Shown: in pieces, positions 23,681 to 34,406 of the stretch
Layout of the letters: each line of letters begins with the position of its first letter
Position numbering within the stretch: position 1 is the stretch's first letter
Assembly (NCBI GenBank): GCA_039545295.1
Contig: BCIK01000004.1
Span: 745,389 to 809,388 of the forward strand
Direction: 5' to 3'
Length of the DNA: 64,000 nt
From: Udeniomyces pyricola
Lineage: Eukaryota > Basidiomycota > Tremellomycetes > Cystofilobasidiales > Mrakiaceae
Position numbers and translations under genes: made by a program
The notes under the pieces: generated by a model
Told to the model about the DNA's origin: nothing
The model's database searches: none
Seen by the model: the letters and a program-made list of their open reading frames with translations, nothing else

Positions 23681-25723
23681 ATGATCGCCCCAGCCTCTGC
23701 CCTCGTTCTTGCCCTTGCCGGTCTCGCCACCGCCGCACCTGCTCNCACCNCTCGAGCCACTACCACTGAGGACATTGACACCAGTAAGTCGCTTTCAGTC
23801 TCCATCGAGCTACCCTACCGCATGCTGCACTACGTATGAGCTATGGAAATTCGAGCTCGATTCTGATGGAGTGTCCTTCCGGCCGTGCCTTTCTTTCTCT
23901 GGTTTTCTTTTCGCTCACTTTCCCCATCCGGCGATTTCCAGCCATCCTCAACTACGCTCTCACTTTGGAGCACCTCGAGGTGAGCACTTCCTTTCTTTAT
24001 CTATCCTACAACTCCAAGATCTTCATCGTCCGACGATGCCGATCGATCCTCTCATCTCATCACGCGATCCATCTTGGCCTGTCGTCGACTAACGCTTTAA
24101 CGCTTCGACCTCCACTTCTTCGATCTTCCCTCTCCAGAACAACTTCTACTCGACCGCTCTCTCCACTTTCTCCGAGAGTGACTTTACGTCGGCTGGCTAC
24201 CCCGGATGGGTTCGACGAAGGATTTCTCAGAGTACGTCAATATTCATATGTTATTCGATCGAGCGTCTTTACTGGATGAAATACGGCCTTTCTTGATGCT
24301 GACCTTTTCTTCCTATTTCTTTGCTCCCTTTCTTTGTGTGTCTCACCTCGTAACCCGGTGTTTGTCCGTCTCGCCTTTCTTCCTTCGGTTTCGACTATCT
24401 CCTACGTTTTTTTTTAGTTGCTTCTCACGAGGCTTCCCATGTCGCGTTCCTATCGACTGCTCTTGGAGATGCCGCCACCGCTCCTTGCACGTACAAATTC
24501 CCTTGTGAGTGGTCCGATCCATTCAAAGCACCTCATCTTCTTTTTTTTGGCGCAGGCTCACCATGCTGGCAATTCTTCTCGACTGACATCGCCATTCATG
24601 TTTTCTTGTGCGACAGACACCGATGTCAAGAGCTTCCTCGGGCTTGCTACTGCCATTGAGAACGTCGGAGTCTCGGCCTACTTGGGCGCTGCTTCCAAGT
24701 ATGTTCATCTCCCTGATCCCCCTCTGCGTTCTGAAGCAATCCATCGAGAAGGGAGCCTATTGTTGACACGTGATTTGTGTGCGTTTTCTTTGTGATTTGC
24801 CTCAGGATCACGAACCCGGACTACTTGACCGCTGCCGGTGCTATCCTCACTACCGAAGCCCGACATCAGGCTTGGCTTGCCAGGTAAGTCGCTTCATGCC
24901 CGAGTAGACAGCGCGAGTCTAATGACCGTCAACAACCGACCAGATAAATCGAAGCCAAAGACTATCTGAATACCTCTGCTGACACTGTCTCTGTGTTCAT
25001 CTTTCTCACTACTCTTCATTCTCCACCGAATCCATTGTGATTCTTCCAGTGCTGTCACTAAGGGCGCCGCTTGGTCGAGTGCTTACGACACTCCTCTTGG
25101 GTTCTCCCAGGTCTACAGCATCGCTGGTGGATTCATCACTGGGTGCCCGTCGACGAACCCGACTCTTCCCGTCAAGGCCTTCCCTGCCGCCTCTATCAAG
25201 GAGACCGGATACAAGGCCGGTGAAACCGTCACTCTCGACTTCAAGACTACTGGTGCTACCGAGTACCGTCAGTCGACATTTTTTTTTTCCCTTCAAATTA
25301 TATCCCAACTTGCGCTTCTCCGATCACAATCGCTGATACTTGATGAACCGACGTCCTCTTATATCACCCTGATCCTTCCACGTCCGACAGTGATCGTCTA
25401 CGAGGGTCTCGCTTCTTCAGCTGGCCTCATCAATGCCGATGCTACGACCAAGCTCCCTACGGGTCTCCAAGGAACCGCCTACGCCGTCATCGCCACTACC
25501 TCGAACCCCAAGATGGTCACTGACAGCAACACTGGTTCGTCCTCTTTCACGTGACCTGGTATTTCGCTTACGACCCGATCTTCTTGTGTTATCCATTGGA
25601 GAGGGGCCTTGGCTAACCTTTTGCTTGACTGTGTTTTGCACCTGGCTCACAGTTGCCGGACCCATCATCCTCTCGTTCGGTCTCACCTCGGACGAGACCT
25701 CGACCCCCTTCACCGGCATGTGA
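23681..25723 (+). CDS. Rds1-like secreted ferritin-like protein
   Basis: Secreted or wall-associated protein of the fungal Rds1 stress-response family with a ferritin-like fold; metal binding and function are unproven. Exons: 23681-23783, 23942-23979, 24138-24231, 24418-24504, 24617-24698, 24806-24883, 25050-25267, 25391-25534, 25653-25723; 304 residues. Residues 1-20 are a signal peptide (MIAPASALVLALAGLATA). The ferritin-like helices show TILNYALTLEHLENNFY, IASHEASHVAFLSTALG, DVKSFLGLATAIENVGVSAYLGAA and ILTTEARHQAWLA, giving E/H pairs of a possible di-metal site. A beta-rich C-terminal part follows (GYKAGETVTLDF, AYAVIATTSNPKM, VAGPIILSFG). Two ambiguous bases (23745, 23750) fall in codons just after the signal peptide. 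The stop is followed three bases later by C14A14. S. pombe rds1 is induced by starvation-type stress. Confidence 0.87.
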
Positions 25724-26742
25724 TAACCCCCCCCCCCCCCAAAAAAAAAAAAAACCCAAGCCCTCGTGGTTAATAGAACCTCCGTGGCATAAAACATGCT
25801 TTTTCTTTTCCCCCCCCCCCCCCCTTTCCCCCAATCAGCTTCAGCTTTTCTTTCTCTCCATCAGTTCCTTCAAGCTTTTCTTTTCTTTTCTTCTTGTTCT
25901 CACTCAATGGACGACACCTGCAACGATACGTCGTCCCCTCGTTTTTTTTAAATCGACTTGGATGATCATGGCAACTTCCAATCTCCCTCATGTTCGCCTA
26001 AGCTCTATATATACTCCATCTATATTGACACTTGTATCTCGTGTATTCATATATATATATTATATATCTACATTGGCGCGGGATCCCCTTGATGACTATT
26101 GTGGATCTATACACTCAAAGTGAAATATGATATCCGGCCGGAGCGTTCATCGCTATATATATATATACATATATATCATGTTCTGCCATTCCTCTCTTCG
26201 TTCTCTACCAGCTGGATGCAACCCAATCGATTCACGATGCGACCGGCCCGACTCTCTCGAGAAAAGCAACATAGATAAGGAAGGAAAGAAAATAAAGAAG
26301 AAAACACGCGGTGCGATCGATCGAGGCCGGAAGGTAAAAGAAGAGGGCTAGAGAAGAGAGCTTCGTTTGCATATGGAGATTAGGATGAAAAGAAACAGAA
26401 AAGAATCGTAGGTCAAGAAGATAGGTAAAGAAAGACCAAAAAAAAAAAAAAAAAGAATCCAAAAGCGGCTTAAGGACAGATCAGGACGCAACAAGGACCG
26501 ACCGGTCAGACAGCAGAGTTGCGGAAGAAATGCGGTAAAGGGTGGCGGCACGCGAGAAGGAGAAGGGGCGGGTGACGTCATCGTAGCTAGTAGAGTATCT
26601 AGGCAGGGGAAATCGAAGCGAAAGGGGCCATAGGTAAAACCGACAAAGACGCAGAAGCGAAAGGGGCAAGGGAGAAGATGGAGGAAGGGGAATAGCCAGA
26701 CCAACAATGGGTCGTTCAGAGCCGCTCTGTTTCTTTCTTCAT
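25724..26742. other. convergent intergenic region, homopolymer-rich
   Basis: Contains C14 directly joined to A14 (25727-25754), C15 (25810-25824), short TA repeats (26040-26180) and A16 near 26440. It is CT-rich on the plus strand up to about 26000 and purine-rich from about 26270 to 26700, i.e. pyrimidine-rich on each gene's own coding strand. No gene supported. Confidence 0.55.
25727..25754 (+). repeat. C14A14 tract at the Rds1-type gene's 3' end
   Basis: Fourteen C followed at once by fourteen A, starting three bases after the stop codon. May be length-variable or an assembly-sensitive site. Confidence 0.9.
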
Positions 26743-28585
26743 TCAAGCACGAGTCGAGCTTTCCCTGCTTCGGCTGCGACTCACCCCTCGGAACAGCTCC
26801 TTGACCGTCTCGATGGGGCCTTTGGCAGGCTCGCTCGCTCGGCCTCGGCCATTGGTCTCTTCCTCGGCAACCCAGTTGCCAGCTCCGCCTCGACCTGGAA
26901 TAGACCCCAAGTCCAAGGAAATCAAGGTAGAAATAATGCGAGAGCGCGCGTGAGCGGATGGAACGTGAAGTACACCAGCGCCGAGGGTAGAGCTTAGGAG
27001 AAAGAGGGGGGGGGGAGGAGGAGGAGGAGGAGGGGGACAAATTGGCCGCTGTAATCTTACCCGTCGTTCGACCGTGCGTTTGCTGATGAACCTTGGCGGC
27101 CTCGTGGGCAGTCTCCTGAGAATCAACGGTAGCAGATGAACGCTGGAAGTGATGCATGTTGCCCGCTCCACCTATTGATCCATGAGACAAGGTTCCAATC
27201 AAACCGTCAGAATGGCGTTCAAGGTACTGACAAGCGAGTCGAAATGGAATGAAAAGAGAGAGGAGGTATGGGTGCAAGATCGAGACAAAAAGAAACATTG
27301 CCACTAACCTTTGCCTGTGCTGACATACTCGTCGGCCCCACGGTGCCTGTTCTCATACTCGTACCTTACCCTGTCGTCCTCCTCATCCAACTGTCTGAGC
27401 TTGGCGTCCTCATCCGAGACTGGGTGCATGTTTCCCCATCCACCCCTGCCCGTGGCCCTAAACTCTCCACTGACGACAGACTCTCCTCCATCTCGAACTC
27501 GTTGAGCCGAACTCGAACGGGATCGGGACATGTTTCCGAATCCACCTCGGCCGGACGAATGCGTCATGCCAGCCTCCTGTCGTCGTCGCTCTCGAACAAG
27601 CTGGGCCTCGTACGCGTCTTCTTGCGCGTCTCGGGCGGGATCTCGGGAGGGAGATCGAATGTTTCCGGCTCCTCCTCGGCCTGTACAAGTGACGGATGAA
27701 GACAGAGACGAGAAGTAAGCACGCATATACGTAGATCAAATCGGCTCAAGCCAGCCGAAACGGCTGAGACTGCTTTCACAAGACATTCGCGAAACGAACC
27801 AGCGTGAACCAGACCAGTAGGGTTGGTTGGAAGAGAAGGAGCGACAGTTCGTCCTCGCTCAGCAAAAGGGACGGCATCTTCGGCTCGCTGGAGAAGGAAG
27901 AGGATGAGGGAAAAGAAAGAGACACAACACAGAAGGGGCGGATAGTACAACGAAGGGGTTTGTGAGACCGGAAGAAGGGAAAGGCAAGGCGATGATGTCA
28001 GTTTCAAATACAATCACGACGTTTGGAAGCAACTCGGGATCTAACGCGATGTGAGGGCTGGACAACACTATGGGATGTCGATAGGAGCGTATAAGCGAGC
28101 AAGGCTATATAGAGACGTCAATTGACAAAAGAAGGAAGGCATTGTGTGTCCGAAGTAATAAACCCTGATCGTATCAGCTGACGAGGAATCTGGCTCGGAG
28201 CTCGGACAGCGAGCGAGAGATGCTTCCTTCGGTCCGAGCAGCGACGACAATCTCATGGCCAATGGTATGTCTGACGATAAGAACCATGGCACACATCCAT
28301 CATTGGCAAGGTAGCACAGGAGGGAGAGAGAGAAGGGAACCAAGTCAAGGGACGCGCCACTCATACTTGGCCACGAGAAAGAGTTTCGACGCGATAAGAG
28401 TCGGAGGAGCCGGGGAGGGGGGTCAAGCAAGCAAGACAAGACGGTCAGGTCAACCCAGCCAGACTTACGTTTCGACTCGCACTGGCCGTCCTGATGTTGC
28501 CTGCGCCGCCTCGACCGGTACTCATCATGGGCTCGCGACCCCTCGAGCGGGATCTGGATCGGGAAGATTCGGTTGTGTTGTCCAT
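26743..28585 (-). CDS. PAR32: Par32/Amu1-type DUF3602 protein with six GRGGAGN repeats
   Basis: Member of the fungal DUF3602 family. Budding-yeast Par32/Amu1 belongs here and, when dephosphorylated under TORC1-Npr1 control, inhibits the ammonium transporters Mep1 and Mep3 at the plasma membrane. Exons: 28469-28585, 27800-27887, 27309-27680, 27061-27171, 26743-26894; 279 residues. Six copies of the family motif are visible: two GRGGAGNI, GRGGFGNM, GRGGWGNM, GKGGAGNM and GRGGAGNW. Three introns cut inside copies, always in phase 1. The N-terminus is Ser/Arg-rich (ESSRSRSRSRGRE) and the rest hydrophilic and disordered, with many Ser sites and no membrane segment. Its neighbour on the divergent side is a Mep2-type ammonium transporter. 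The family call rests on the motif repeats; the regulatory role is inferred from yeast and context. Confidence 0.85.
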
Positions 28586-29936
28586 GGGCGAACTGGGATG
28601 ATGGTATTGGGGCTGGAGGCGATAGAGAGTAAGGTGTGGTGATGGTTCGGAGTCTTCCAGCTGATCGATCAGCTGGCGACTTGGCCAGAGCGACTAGCCA
28701 GCGCCAGAGACCTTGACTTGGCGCGCGTCGATTCGTCTCGATCAAAGATGTCCCTCCCTTCCTTGCAGTAACGATTCTGGAGAATATATTGTTCTTGCCC
28801 TCCGTGTCGCGTCTGATACTTTCGTCTATGGTACATAGCACGTGTGCGTCTCACTAGCAGATCATCGCCGGTTGCATACCCAAATATGCCTGGTTCTATA
28901 GTCTCACGGCAGAGCGCTCGAAGCTTTCTGGGCAGCAATATTGGGAAACACGATCACTATCGACGCCCAAACGCAGCTGGCGTGGCCTACGTCACCTTTG
29001 TGCCGGCCGCTGCAAATCGTTATCAGCTCCCATTGATGGTGACTTTCTTCAAATCGATTACTTCGCCTCTGATCTCTCATGCCATGCTGGATGATACGCT
29101 AATCACCGATACGTATCCGGAAATTCGTATATCGATGTATGGGCATGTTTCGTGCCTCTTCTTCAGCAGCCTGACACATCGGGTCGAGATGAAAAGCTCG
29201 ACAGCGGATTGACAGGCCGATGGAATTTCCAGGGTGCTGATGCCGGTGATATGCGTTGATGCGTATGCAGATCGTCATGCCTTGATCATATCATCGATAC
29301 TGACTGTGGGAATGAGTGATAGCTTCCCAGCATGTCGTTGGGTCATTTGATGAACGTTATATGCATACATACGTGGGAACCCGGTATATACATCTGGAAC
29401 GGCGGCGGCGCGCAGGACGTCCGCAATGATTTAATCACAGACCTGCATGGAGCAGATCTGGCTTCCCGCCGATACACAGCCTCGACTTGACTTTCGATGG
29501 ATACGTTGTCGCTGGTAAGTCATATGTGATGTGTAAATATACCTGGTGAGAATATGGATACGGCCTCTGGGGTATTGCCGGCATGGTTGCCCAAGAATTC
29601 TTACCGGCCGAAGCGGCGGCGGCGGCGAGGTGCGTACAGACTTTGGCAATTGGGACGGAGAGATAAGGGAACGGGCGATAGCGAAGCCGGCCTCTTCTCC
29701 TTGCCTTTCCCTTCGATTTCCCCTGATTTCCTCCTTCATTTCTCTGTCCGTAAACGACGATCAATTCTCTCCCCCGAGCCCCCGGCTTCCCCATCACCTC
29801 GACCTTCGTCTTCTCCTCTCCACCACTCGTCTCTCCCTCATCCTCACCTTCTTCACCCGACACCGCCCGCACCCCACCGCACCGCGCCTTCCCCTGTTCC
29901 CACCTCCCTTTCTTTCTTCTTCATCAACAAGCGATC
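28586..29936. other. divergent promoter PAR32-like / ammonium transporter
   Basis: A 1.35-kb region between two start codons. One GATAAG (29662-29667) and a reverse-strand GATA near 29020 are the only candidate nitrogen-regulator sites I noticed. The last 250 bases are CT-rich leader. No gene supported. Confidence 0.5.
29662..29667 (+). promoter_or_regulatory. candidate GATA-factor site GATAAG
   Basis: A single GATAAG 270 bases upstream of the ammonium transporter start. GATA factors drive fungal nitrogen genes through HGATAR sites, usually in pairs, so one site is weak evidence. Confidence 0.3.
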
Positions 29937-32817
29937 ATGGCTCAGGTGAAGCTTACTCTCCATCCGATTCCTACGTAGCCCTCTACCCGTCTTGGCGATC
30001 TCGACTGACATGCTTCGCCTACCTTGCCTCGTACTTCATGGTGTCTTTCTCATCCTCCCCTACCGCCTCACGTTCTATCCGTCCGCAGGTTGACATTGGG
30101 TTCGATGCTTCGAGTACGCCTTTCCTTACCAGTCGCTCTTGATCTAGGCGAAAGGCCTTGGCACTGACTCGATGTATCTTACTCTGTGCCTCCCTCTTCT
30201 ATCTGTCTCCAGACAACATCATTGCCAAGGGTGTACGTCCGCTGACTTTGATCTGAACTTGGTAGATCAAGTCGATAACGTAAGATCGGACTTGCCCGCG
30301 AGCCGTGGACTCACTCCGGTCCTTTGTTTCCTTTCCGTCCATTCCCTCTCCGTGCAGTACGACAATGCGATCTACAACTTGGGAGACATGGCTTGGATCC
30401 TGGCGTCTACTGCCAACGTATGGATCATGATTGCAGGCACGTAGCGCTTAATTAGGACTATATGACATGGGCGCGACAGCCGGTGGCGGAGATGGATGGG
30501 ATGGAGGAGGGGCCAGAGAGACTGTTCTTATCTCTGGAACTCGCATGCCTCTGCCCCCCGTCTCCTGTCTCTTGGTTCCGCCTCCTTTCCCCGGAGTCAC
30601 TTTCTGACCGACGCGCACGCCTCGCTTCTTTCTTACTGCAGGTGTCGGCTTCTTCTACGCGGGATTGCTGCGACGCAAGAATGCACTTTCGATGCTGTTC
30701 CTCGCGATGGCTGCCATGGCCGTCACCAACTTCCAATGGGTGCGTCCCGTTCTTCTCAACAGAGGCCGAATCGCGCATAGCATATACACCAGAGGCGCTC
30801 CTTCAACTGATCCACGCCCATTCCCTTCCACCTTTGCAGTTCTTCTGGGGCTATAGCTTAGCATTTAGTGATACAGCCACAAACGGGTTCATCGGTAACC
30901 TCAAGTATTTCGCCCTCCGTAACGTGCTCGACGCCCCGTCTATCGGAGGAGTCGCTGTCCCCGCTTCGTTGTACATGATTTGTTAGTGACATCACCTCAA
31001 TCGAGTTGGCAGTGTGATTATGACCTTAATCGCTGACTGCTTCTTGCATCGTTCATTACGTCCTTTAGACCAGTCCACCTTTGCTGCCATCACTAGTGCT
31101 ATCATGATCGGTGGCGCCGCCGAGCGATGTCGTATCGGTCCTCTCCTCGTTTTCGTCTTTGTCTGGACGACGCTCGTCTATGATCCCATCGGTGAGCGCT
31201 TCATCGCCGCATCCAGATTCAAAATGCCAAGTACCATCACTCACGTTTTTGACAATTGACTACAACAGCCTGCTGGACCTGGAACTCGAACGGGTGGTCG
31301 TTTATCATGGGTGGTCTCGACTTTGCTGGTGGAACTCCCGTTCACATCTCGTCCGGAACTGCCTCGCTCGCTATTGCCTGCTACCTTGGCAAGCGACGTG
31401 GCTACGGTACCGAGAGGTGGGCATCATTCTCAATGAAACTAGACCGGTTTCTGCAGCGGATGAAACTGATTCGGCTATCGTCCCCTCTCCTCTTCTCAGA
31501 CTCGCCTTCAAGCCTCAATCGACGTCCCTCGTTATGCTCGGCACGGTGCTGCTCTGGTTCGGTTGGACTTCGTTCAACGGGTATGTATGCCTTCGTTGAC
31601 ATCACATCTGTTCCTATTCGATATCTATTGCTGACCGGGATATCTCTTTCATGTCTTTCAGAGGTTCCGCTTTGGGAGCCAACTTGCGAGCTGTCTCGGC
31701 CGTTGTTGTGACTTACATTGCGGCGTCCGTCGGAGGTTTGACCTGGATGCTCCTCGACTACCGACTCGAGAGGAAATGGTCGGCTGTTGGATTCTGCTCC
31801 GGTGTCGTCTCTGGTCTCGTTGCTGTACGTTTGCTGTTTCCATCTTCAGGTCTCCTCTTGCCTTTCGGTGAGGCACCCTGACTAAATTATCCGTTCTCTT
31901 GTTCTCAGATCACTCCCGCCTCTGGTTTCGTCGGTGCCCCTGCTGCGCTCGTTTTTGGATTCGTTGGTGCCATTGTTTGCAACTTTGCCACCAAGATTAA
32001 GTTCCTGATCAGGATCGACGAGGCGCTCGATGTTTACGCTACCCACGCAGTTGGTGGTGTCGCTGGCAACATCTTGACTGGTGAGTAATCAAGCTTCGAA
32101 TTTTTTCTCTTTGGACTGCTTACTCATCGATCCGTGCTACTCTTTTTCCTTTCATAGCCCTGTTCGCTCAGGCTACGATCGCTTCGCTCGATGGCTCGGA
32201 CCCTATCCCGCGAGGCTGGATTGACCACCACTATATCCAGCTCGGCTACCAGCTTGCCGACAGTGTCGCCGGTATGAGCTACTCCTTCGTCATGACCACC
32301 ATCATCTGCTGGATTTTCCACTTCATCCCCTTCCTCCGACTGAGGTGCTCGGAAGAGGCCGAGATTGTTGGCATGGACGACGCTGAGATGGGCGAGGTGA
32401 GCTTCAATCCAAGTCAATTTCGTACGATTGTGAGGTTTTCAAGTCTGCGGCAGTCACGCTAATGATGTATCTGGCTCGGCTGTTTCCTTACTCTTCCAAT
32501 CTATCAGTACCTCCACGATTACATTGGTCTTGGTGAGCTTGATTTTCTTTTTCCTTTTCGATGGGAAAGCCGTCGTTCCGAGCCAATCAACTCACCCTAT
32601 CAACATTTTTGGCTCGTGCTTTCCCTCCTCAGACCCGGAAGCTCGACTGGTCAACTACGACGGTCGACCCGCCATCACTTCGGACGCTTCGTCATCGCCG
32701 CCTCGCACAGTCAAGAGCGAGGATCGATCGCCGGAGCACTACGTTCAGGAGAAGCAAGTCGGCAATGAAGCTGCCGGAGGTGGACGAGTTGGTCAGTCCT
32801 TTTCGAAAACTTCTTGA
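29937..32817 (+). CDS. MEP2: Mep2-type ammonium transporter
   Basis: Plasma-membrane ammonium transporter of the Amt/Mep/Rh family, 11 membrane helices. Exons: 29937-29945, 30089-30113, 30213-30232, 30358-30436, 30642-30739, 30840-30981, 31069-31191, 31269-31416, 31500-31580, 31662-31824, 31909-32080, 32158-32396, 32508-32532, 32633-32817; 502 residues. Motifs: YNLGDMAWILAST, WIMIAGVGFFYAGLLRRKNA, NFQWFFWGYSLAFS, PLLVFVFVWTTLVYDPIACW, GTPVHISSGTASL and THAVGGVAGNILTALFA. The twin-histidine pair is present as H191 and H342. First-site His is typical of Mep2; the Mep1/Mep3 group has Glu. Intron 4 must start with GC (30437) to keep the conserved helix, so it is a GC-AG intron. The hydrophilic C-terminal tail holds Ser-rich likely phosphosites. 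An optional intron at 32792-32917 would replace the last nine residues and end at 32925. Confidence 0.96.
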
Positions 32818-33278
32818 TTTGCTAATTGGTGTCCCTTTTCGTTGTGAGGAGATGGATAATGTGCTGATGTGTCTTTTCTTTTTCGGTTTCGATCTTGGAT
32901 TCACTACCGCCTAACAGACGCTTGATCTGTTTCTTTTCGCCGGGTGCGAAAATGATCATAAAGCAAAACGGTCGATCCCATGTCCTCGCTTGTTCTCCTG
33001 AACAGTCTAGTCCTGCTTCTTATTCTTCTCCATATCACTGCCCTATTTCCGCTTTTCTTCTTCGTGCACTGGTTTTTTTTTCCCTTCCTTTCTTCCTTTC
33101 TTCTGTCCATCGGTGCATCCCTCGCGTCCATCAGCTTTTTCACGCACACCTCACCACTTTTTTTTTCCTCTTTCCTTTCTGTTGGGTTTCTTCGGTTGTA
33201 ATTTTTCCCTCTCCTTGTTCTTTCTCTCATCGTCCCTGGTTCATTTGTAAGTCAACCCATTTTTGATCACGCTCGATG

Positions 33279-33315
<37 letters not shown>

Positions 33316-33319
33316 ATTT

Positions 33320-33388
<69 letters not shown>

Positions 33389-34406
33389 CAACTTCCTCTT
33401 TCTCGTTTATATTACTTGGTCTCTCGTTTTGCTCCTTTTTGTCAATCCACGTTATTATTAATGGCTCCCTATATCACATCCTGCACATATTCTATATTCC
33501 ATCGAGCTGTGAAACTAATCATGCGATTGAAGTATACACATCATGTATCGATTGGTTCACAAAATTCCGAGGGCCGGCCGGTTCATCATGCGTCATCGAT
33601 GATCATGAGACTCTTACACATCGTGATCCGAATGTTGCTGCACCCAACATGCATGCGGATTGGAACGTGCAACCGCCCCCCCGCCCCCCCCTCCTTGTGA
33701 TCCGAGACAGGAAGAAATTCAAAACGAATAATCCCATGACGATACTGACCCGCCCAAGAAAAAAAAGCAAGAAAGAAAGAAGGGGATGAAAACCAGAGGC
33801 TACCACTACTACTACTACTGAGCCGCAAGCGGTCATGCAGTACAGCAAGGCTCAGAACAAAAGGAAAGGCCGAGGTTGAAAAGAAAATGAAAAAAAAAAC
33901 GACGTCGAGAGGAAAGAAAAGAAAGAGATCGAGTTGAAGGAGAAGCAAAAAAAATAAATCAAGAACAATAATAAAATAATAATGGAAAAAGGGGGGAGAG
34001 GGGGAGGAAAGAACAAGAAAGCAAAGGGAGAAAAGAAAAGAGGATCGAGATGGAATTTTTGTCGTTGAGTGGTGGTGCGTGCAGAAAGACAGGCGAGGAG
34101 GAGGGTCAAAGGCAGGCAGGCAGACAGGCAGGCGAAGAGAAGCTACATAGTAGAAGAAGGAAGAAGAGGAGTGAAACCCTAGAAAGGAGAGGGGAACGAT
34201 GGACGTATGCATGGAACAAGGAAAGCTGGAAAGGAAGGACGAGACAATAAGAGAGAAGGCAGAAAGGCAGCGAAAAGCGAAAAACGAAGAGCAGGAGAAA
34301 GAGAGAGAAAGAGAAGGAACGTTACAAAACAGAAAGAAGAAAGAGAGGAAAAGAAAGAAAAGTATAAGAAAACAGACGGGGATTTCATTTCATCATCCAC
34401 CCTTCC
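32818..34406. other. convergent intergenic region with long T tracts
   Basis: Shared 3' flank of the ammonium transporter (+) and FZO1 (-). Pyrimidine-rich on the plus strand to about 33460, including T35 (33280-33314) and T67 (33322-33388), then purine-rich from about 33700 to 34370. No gene supported; apparent open frames are homopolymer artefacts. Confidence 0.6.
33280..33388 (+). repeat. T35 and T67 homopolymer tracts
   Basis: T35 at 33280-33314, then GATTTTC, then T67 at 33322-33388. The longest homopolymer in the window. It lies beyond the ammonium transporter stop and may include its poly(A)-signal region, or reflect a retroposed poly(A) tail on the opposite strand. Confidence 0.9.

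Noticed and set aside
26348..27304. Uninterrupted 318-codon frame on the minus strand
   Set aside because: Overlaps exons 4-5 of the DUF3602 gene in another frame and is low-complexity elsewhere; no motif.
33276..33789. Phe-rich open frames
   Set aside because: Direct products of the T tracts; no coding character.
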